From Campylobacter estrildidarum (GTDB taxonomy: Bacteria; Campylobacterota; Campylobacteria; Campylobacterales; Campylobacteraceae): a stretch of DNA of 64,000 bases. Numbering within the stretch: the stretch's first letter is position 1; every line of letters starts with the position of its first letter. Positions 59,369-64,000 of the stretch are shown piece after piece. The stretch is taken from contig NZ_NXLZ01000005.1 of the NCBI RefSeq assembly GCF_005406205.1, forward strand, positions 1 through 64,000, given 5' to 3'. The notes under the pieces were generated by a model. That model was not told where the DNA came from and searched no databases. It saw only the letters and a program-made list of their open reading frames with translations. The position numbers and the translations under genes are program-made.

Positions 59369-60157
59369 ATGATAAAAGCAAAAAAACATTATGGACAAAA
59401 TTTTTTAAACGATAAAAGTATATTAGATAAAATCACTCAAGCCATACCCAATGGTGTGAAGAATATAATAGAAATTGGGCCTGGCTTAGGTGATTTAACG
59501 CAAGAGCTTTTGAAAATTTCTAATGTAAAAGCGTATGAGATTGATTCTGATCTTATACCTATTTTGCAAAATAGATTTCAAAAAGAATTAGAGTGCGGAA
59601 AGCTTAATTTGATTCATAAGGATGCAAATGAAATTGCATATCTTGATGAAAAAAAGTATTTTTTAGTTGCTAATTTACCTTACTATATAGCAAGTCATTT
59701 GATTTTGAAAGTTTTAGAAGATCAAAATTGCTCAGGTTTGATAGTAATGGTTCAAAAAGAAATGGCATTAAAATTTTGTGCTAAATGCGGAGAAAAAGAT
59801 TTTTCGGCTTTAGGGATTTTAAGTGCTGTAATTTGTGATTGTGAAATACTTTTTGATGTTAGTCCTGAATATTTTTCTCCACCGCCAAAAGTGATGTCTG
59901 CGGTGATAAAAATGACTAAATTTAGGGAATACAAAGACTTTTGCCATATTGAAACTTTTAAGAGATTTTTAAAAGAATGTTTCAAATCTCCAAGAAAGCA
60001 ACTTATAGGGAATTTAAAAAATCATAAGTTGAAATTAGAAGAGATTTTCCAAGAGTTGGAACTTAAATCAAACTCAAGACCACATGAAATTTGCGTTGAT
60101 TCTTACCTTAAAATTTACGAGAAAGTAAAGGAAGAATATGAACGAGAACAACAATGA
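59369..60157 (+). CDS. ksgA: 16S rRNA adenine dimethyltransferase KsgA (RsmA)
   Basis: Dimethylates two adjacent adenines near the 3' end of 16S rRNA. It has 262 residues. N-terminal KKHYGQNFLNDKSI, SAM motif IEIGPGLGDLT, acidic contact YEIDSDL and catalytic NLPYYIAS are all present. Its end overlaps the RNase J gene by 20 bases, linking rRNA modification and RNA decay in one unit. Confidence 0.95.
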   Translation: MIKAKKHYGQNFLNDKSILDKITQAIPNGVKNIIEIGPGLGDLTQELLKISNVKAYEIDSDLIPILQNRFQKELECGKLNLIHKDANEIAYLDEKKYFLVANLPYYIASHLILKVLEDQNCSGLIVMVQKEMALKFCAKCGEKDFSALGILSAVICDCEILFDVSPEYFSPPPKVMSAVIKMTKFREYKDFCHIETFKRFLKECFKSPRKQLIGNLKNHKLKLEEIFQELELKSNSRPHEICVDSYLKIYEKVKEEYEREQQ

Positions 60158-62150
60158 AAATAATGAAAATTTAGCAAATTCTAAGTCAAAAAAAAATAGA
60201 TATTATAAATTTAAAAATCGTAAAAAAAAGACAACTGATTCTACGATAGATGAACATATCGAGAATTCTAAAAATGAAAATTCTAATATCAAAAATTCAA
60301 ATGAAAATGCTAATTTTAAAAATTCTGAAAATACAGAAGAGCCAAAAGAAAAAAGAAAAAAGAAAAATCGTAATCTCCCAGCTAAGCTTATGGGAAATGA
60401 AGATTGGCAAATTGCTCTTGCAGAATGCATAGAGGCCAATCGTGTTTCACATGAAAACCGCTTACATCCTTTAAAGTATAATAACTCAAGTGATCATAAA
60501 ATCCGCATTACTCCTCTTGGGGGACTTGGTGAAATCGGTGGAAATGTTAGTGTTTTTGAAACTAACAATGATGCTATTATTGTAGATCTTGGCATGAGTT
60601 TTCCAGATGGAACGATGCACGGAGTGGATATTATTATCCCTGATTTTGATTATGTTAGGAAGATTAAAGATAAAATTCGTGGTATTATCATAACACATGC
60701 ACACGAAGATCATATTGGTGCTGTCCCTTATTTTTTTAAAGAATTTCAATTTCCTATTTATGCAACGCCTTTAGCACTTGGAATGATTTCAAATAAATTT
60801 GAAGAACACGGCTTAAAAGCTGAACGTAAATGGTTCCGTCCTGTAGAAAAACGCAAAGTATATGAAATAGGTGAATTTGATATAGAGTGGATACATATCA
60901 CGCATTCTATTATCGATGCTTCAGCTCTAGCGATTAAAACTAAAGCTGGAACGATTATCCATACAGGAGATTTTAAAATCGATCAAACTCCAATCGATGG
61001 TTATCCAAGTGATTTAAATCGTTTGGCTTATTATGGAGAAGAAGGAGTTTTATGCCTTTTAAGTGATAGTACCAACTCTTATAAAGAAGGCTATACTAAA
61101 AGTGAAAGTTCAGTAGGTCCAACCTTTGATCAAATTTTTTCTAAAACCAAGGGTAGAGTGATTATGAGTACCTTTAGTTCAAATATTCATCGTATTTATC
61201 AAGCCATCACCTATGGTTTAAAATATGGTAGAAAAGTTTGTGTTATAGGTCGTTCTATGGAAAGAAACCTTTATACGACTATGGAATTAGGTTATATTAA
61301 GCTAGATCGTAAAATTTTTATCGATGCAGATGAAGTAAGTAAGTTTAAGGACAATGAAGTTCTCATAGTAACTACAGGCAGTCAAGGCGAGACTATGAGT
61401 GCACTTTATAGAATGGCAACCGATGAACATAAATTTATCAAGATTAAACCTACAGATCAAATCATCATTTCTGCTAAGGCGATTCCAGGTAATGAAGCTA
61501 ATGTTTCGGCTGTGCTTGATTATCTTTTAAAAGCGGGAGCTAAGGTTGCGTATCAAGAATTTAGTGAAATTCATGTAAGTGGCCATGCAAGTATAGAAGA
61601 ACAAAAGCTAATGCTAACTCTTACAAAACCTAAATTTTTCTTACCAGTGCATGGAGAATATAATCACATCTTAAAGCATAAAGAAACGGCTATGAAATGT
61701 GGGGTTTCAGAAAGAAATATCTATCTTATGAGTGATGGGGATCAGGTTGAAATTTGTCAAAAATACATCAAACGTGTTAAAACGGTTAAAACAGGAAAAG
61801 TATTTGTCGATAATCAAATCAATAAACAAATTGCCGATGATGTTGTAATCGATCGTCAAAATTTAGCAGATAATGGTATAGTTGTGATCATTGCTCAGCT
61901 TGATAAGGCAACAAAAACTCTTATTAATAAACCTAGAGTTTTTAGCTATGGTCTTGTAGCAGATAAACAAGATCACGCTTTTTCTAAAGAAATGGCAGAT
62001 ATTTTGAGTCAATTTTTTGCCAATGTCAAAGATGAGGTTTTAAACGATCCAAGATTTTTAGAAAACCAAATTCGTCAAGTGCTTAGAAAGCATATTTTTA
62101 GAAAAATTAAAAAATATCCGACTATAGTTCCTACTATTTTTGTGATGTAA
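60138..62150 (+). CDS. rnj: Ribonuclease J
   Basis: Main 5' exonuclease and endonuclease of mRNA decay in epsilonproteobacteria. It has 670 residues. An N-terminal extension of about 110 residues rich in Asn, Lys and Glu precedes the metallo-beta-lactamase core, as in Helicobacter RNase J. The zinc motif HAHEDHIGA lies about 187-195. GSQGETMSAL and HVSGHAS of the beta-CASP region and HGEYNH follow. AAGGAAG precedes the start inside ksgA. Confidence 0.94.
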   Translation: MNENNNENNENLANSKSKKNRYYKFKNRKKKTTDSTIDEHIENSKNENSNIKNSNENANFKNSENTEEPKEKRKKKNRNLPAKLMGNEDWQIALAECIEANRVSHENRLHPLKYNNSSDHKIRITPLGGLGEIGGNVSVFETNNDAIIVDLGMSFPDGTMHGVDIIIPDFDYVRKIKDKIRGIIITHAHEDHIGAVPYFFKEFQFPIYATPLALGMISNKFEEHGLKAERKWFRPVEKRKVYEIGEFDIEWIHITHSIIDASALAIKTKAGTIIHTGDFKIDQTPIDGYPSDLNRLAYYGEEGVLCLLSDSTNSYKEGYTKSESSVGPTFDQIFSKTKGRVIMSTFSSNIHRIYQAITYGLKYGRKVCVIGRSMERNLYTTMELGYIKLDRKIFIDADEVSKFKDNEVLIVTTGSQGETMSALYRMATDEHKFIKIKPTDQIIISAKAIPGNEANVSAVLDYLLKAGAKVAYQEFSEIHVSGHASIEEQKLMLTLTKPKFFLPVHGEYNHILKHKETAMKCGVSERNIYLMSDGDQVEICQKYIKRVKTVKTGKVFVDNQINKQIADDVVIDRQNLADNGIVVIIAQLDKATKTLINKPRVFSYGLVADKQDHAFSKEMADILSQFFANVKDEVLNDPRFLENQIRQVLRKHIFRKIKKYPTIVPTIFVM

Positions 62151-62153
62151 GCA

Positions 62154-62915
62154 ATGAGAATCAATAAATTTATATCGCACAATAGTCGCTATTCTCGTCG
62201 TGAAGCTGATGAGCTTATTAAACAGGGCTTAGTAAAAATCAATAATAAAATAGCCCTTTTAAGCGACGAGGTTAAATTTGATGATAAGGTTTTTTTAAAA
62301 GGAAAAAGATTACAAAAAAGAACGCAATTTAGTGTCATCATTTATCATAAACAAAAAGGTGAAATAGTCAGCAAAAAAGATGATCGCGGAAGAAAGACGA
62401 TTTATGATACTTTACCAAAACAATTTAATACTTGGCTTAGTGTCGGAAGACTTGATTTTGCAAGTGAAGGTTTGCTTTTGTTAACCGATTCTCCTGTTAT
62501 AGCTGATGCTTTAATGCATAGTGATTTAGAGCGTGAATATTATCTTAAAGTTAAAGGTGCGATCAGTAAGCAAGTTATAGAGGCGATGCAAAATGGCTTA
62601 GAGATAAAAAATGAAAAAAAGGGTGCTCATGTAAAAACCAAAATCACTTCTATGACTTTTTCTCCTTTTTTGGATTTTGAAATTTTTGGCTCTAGCGGAG
62701 GTTATACCAAATTAAGAGTAGTGATCAATGAAGGTAAAAATAGAGAGCTTAGAAGATTTTTTGGGCATTTTGATTTAGAAGTGATGGATCTTAAGCGTGT
62801 GGCTTTTGGAGCTTTGGATCTAGGTATTTTAAAAGCTGGAAAATATCGTTATTTGGAAAATGGAGAATATGATAAATTGCGAGATTTTTTAAAATCTAAT
62901 GAAATTAAATATTAA
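62154..62915 (+). CDS. rluB: Pseudouridine synthase RluB-like (23S rRNA)
   Basis: Makes a pseudouridine in 23S rRNA (position 2605 in E. coli RluB; the target here is inferred). It has 253 residues, with an N-terminal S4 domain (RINKFISHNSRYSRREADEL) and the catalytic motif GRLDFASEGLLLLT with Asp. The C-terminal EGKNRELRRFFGHFD is conserved. It starts three bases after the RNase J stop, in one operon with ksgA and rnj. Confidence 0.9.
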   Translation: MRINKFISHNSRYSRREADELIKQGLVKINNKIALLSDEVKFDDKVFLKGKRLQKRTQFSVIIYHKQKGEIVSKKDDRGRKTIYDTLPKQFNTWLSVGRLDFASEGLLLLTDSPVIADALMHSDLEREYYLKVKGAISKQVIEAMQNGLEIKNEKKGAHVKTKITSMTFSPFLDFEIFGSSGGYTKLRVVINEGKNRELRRFFGHFDLEVMDLKRVAFGALDLGILKAGKYRYLENGEYDKLRDFLKSNEIKY

Positions 62916-62938
62916 AAAGCCCTTTCGGACTTTTTAAT
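62912..62938. terminator. Terminator after rluB
   Basis: TTAAAAAG-CC and GG-CTTTTTAA halves form a stem with one mismatch around CTTTC, right at the rluB stop, with T-rich flanks. It also lies just beyond the stop of the asparaginase fragment on the other strand. Confidence 0.7.
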
Positions 62939-62942
62939 ATTT

Positions 62943-63165
62943 TTAGTATTTTTCAAAATATTTTTGAATTTTAGCATTATCGCGAGTTTTTGTAAGAGCT
63001 AACATCAAAAGAACTCTTGCTTTTTGTGGATTTAAATTTTGAGCACTGATAAAACCTAAGTTTTGATCGCCTTTATTTACCGCTACAGATCCTGCAACCA
63101 CTCTAGTGCTTACAACTACTTTTAATCCTTTTTTTTCATCAAATCCTTAACTTCTTTTTGATTTT
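62943..63165 (-). pseudogene. ansA: C-terminal fragment of an L-asparaginase gene
   Basis: Only about the last 70 codons remain. It reads HENQKEVKDLMKKK, then (after a shift in the T8 run 63129-63136) GLKVVVSTRVVAGSVAV, then KARVLLMLALTKTRD and the end QKYFEKY. These match the C terminus of type II asparaginases. A stop lies just upstream of HENQ and the catalytic N-terminal domain is absent. In C. jejuni ansA is Cj0029, near the symporter gene that follows here. Confidence 0.75.
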
Positions 63166-63266
63166 CATGGATGCTTTATATTATTGTTTATATTAAAAGA
63201 AATCTTGAGTTTTGTTTTTGAACAAAATTTTGAAACTCAGATAAATAAAATTATAAATTTTTATGC

Positions 63267-63272
63267 TATAAT
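63267..63272 (+). promoter_or_regulatory. Predicted -10 box of the symporter gene
   Basis: TATAAT preceded by TGC lies 54 bases before the start codon of the symporter. No clear -35 is seen, as usual in Campylobacter. Confidence 0.5.
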
Positions 63273-63325
63273 TGCCTAATCTTTTAAGTTTGCAGTTTGC
63301 AAAATTACATTTTCAGGCATTTATT

Positions 63326-64000
63326 ATGGAAAATTTTTTAATTAATTTTTTTCATCTCTCTCAAATTAAAAGCGTTATATTGCTTTTTTGTGTAATATGT
63401 CTTTTTATTTTGTTGCGATTTTTAAAACAAAAGCTCAGTTTTTATTGGATTATGAGTATCGCATTGGTGTTTGGTTTAGTTTGGGGTTATTTTTTGCTTT
63501 ATTTAGCGGATTTTCCAAATGAAGGAATTGAAAAATTAAGCGTTTTGGATTCTTTACGTTGGCTTTGTGAGATTCATATTTGGATGAATTTTTTAAATTC
63601 TTTGTATATTAGCGTGTTAAAGCTTTTAGTTATTCCTTTAATCTTTATTTCTTTGATTTATGTTTTAATCAATTTAGATAAAAAAATTCAAATTAAATCT
63701 TTATTTTCTAGAGTCTTTTTTTGGTTTTTATTTTCTACAGCTATTTCAGCTTTAATTGGAATTTGTCTTGCAATTTTTGCAAACCTTGGAGGTAGCAACC
63801 AAGTGTTATCAAGTGCTAAAAATCTTAAAGAGATTAAAGGTTTGAATGAGGTAATTTTAAATTTTATTCCAAGTAATATTATCAGCGCTATGAATGCAAA
63901 TAATATTTTAGGTGTGATTATTTTTGCCTTTATTTTATCCTTTGGAATTAGAAGTTTAAAGGAAAATCGTGGATTTAGAATATTTTCTTTATTGATAGAT
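63326..64000 (+). CDS. Sodium:dicarboxylate (DAACS) family symporter, N-terminal part (runs off the right edge)
   Basis: Inner-membrane transporter for an acidic amino acid, dicarboxylate or cystine. The visible 225 residues hold about six hydrophobic helices, with the family motif LLVIPLIFISLIYVL and the loop NFIPSNIISAMNANNILGVI. The second half with the re-entrant substrate-binding loops lies outside the window. It matches Cj0025c. Cystine (TcyP-like) or dicarboxylate transport cannot be told apart from this part. Confidence 0.82.
   Translation, partial: MENFLINFFHLSQIKSVILLFCVICLFILLRFLKQKLSFYWIMSIALVFGLVWGYFLLYLADFPNEGIEKLSVLDSLRWLCEIHIWMNFLNSLYISVLKLLVIPLIFISLIYVLINLDKKIQIKSLFSRVFFWFLFSTAISALIGICLAIFANLGGSNQVLSSAKNLKEIKGLNEVILNFIPSNIISAMNANNILGVIIFAFILSFGIRSLKENRGFRIFSLLID

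Noticed and set aside
60203-60439. Minus-strand frame opposite the RNase J N-terminal extension
   Set aside because: It is a shadow of the Asn/Lys/Glu-rich extension, giving only Phe/Leu/Ser.

Overview
The window is chromosomal DNA of a thermotolerant Campylobacter of the C. jejuni / C. coli / C. hepaticus group. The evidence is very AT-rich DNA, promoters made of a TATAAT box without a clear -35, a flagellar gene behind a sigma-54 promoter, and gene content and order that match, in reverse orientation, the C. jejuni blocks around the chromosomal origin (Cj0123-Cj0144, Cj0001-Cj0024, Cj1709-Cj1731 in NCTC 11168 numbering). This comparison is from memory, so the species is not settled.

Layout. 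1-3777: the start of a chemoreceptor and a ZnuABC-type zinc uptake operon. 3748-6787: a restriction island with a dead mcrC remnant and an intact-looking type II restriction-modification pair. 6789-14021 (minus): one long operon for envelope and translation functions (M23 peptidase, lpxC, tsaB, thrB, ylxR, infB, rbfA, rimP). The restriction pair is attached to its end. 14262-20770 (plus): bamA, an inositol-phosphatase family gene, accD, rlmH, a DksA-type regulator, a membrane protein and dus, tightly packed. 20820-25527: nrdA, purB and a pseudouridine synthase. 25655-30127: cytochrome c peroxidase, chemoreceptor, dba and dsbI. 30148-34305: queC, an HD-domain protein, rubrerythrin and rnhB, with two decayed genes among them. 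34306-36058: a frameshifted GmrSD-like (DUF262/DUF1524) gene where C. jejuni has gltD. 36072-44671: gltB, an antiporter, the sulfite dehydrogenase pair sorAB and a frameshifted hrgA.

44727-50185 is the origin region: gyrB, dnaN, a spacer with TTCAC DnaA-box cores, dnaA, and ruvC facing away. Then follow flgE with its sigma-54 promoter, queF, an outer membrane protein, an oxidoreductase and a hypothetical gene, and four tRNA genes (Val, Ala, Ser, Met). After these come a short two-gene cassette with a RelE/ParE-like protein, rlmN, a nucleoside-phosphorylase-like gene, ksgA, an RNase J gene and rluB. The right end holds a fragment of an asparaginase gene and the start of a sodium:dicarboxylate-type symporter.

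Two themes stand out. First, genes of foreign or defensive character (mcrC, the GmrSD-like gene, hrgA) and several non-essential genes (yagU, a GNAT acetyltransferase, ansA) are broken, mostly by one-base shifts in short A/T runs. The type II restriction-modification pair is the only open defence system. Second, at positions where C. jejuni carries gltD, ilvD, leuABCD and metAB, these genes are absent. This fits a lineage losing amino acid biosynthesis, although copies elsewhere in the genome cannot be excluded.
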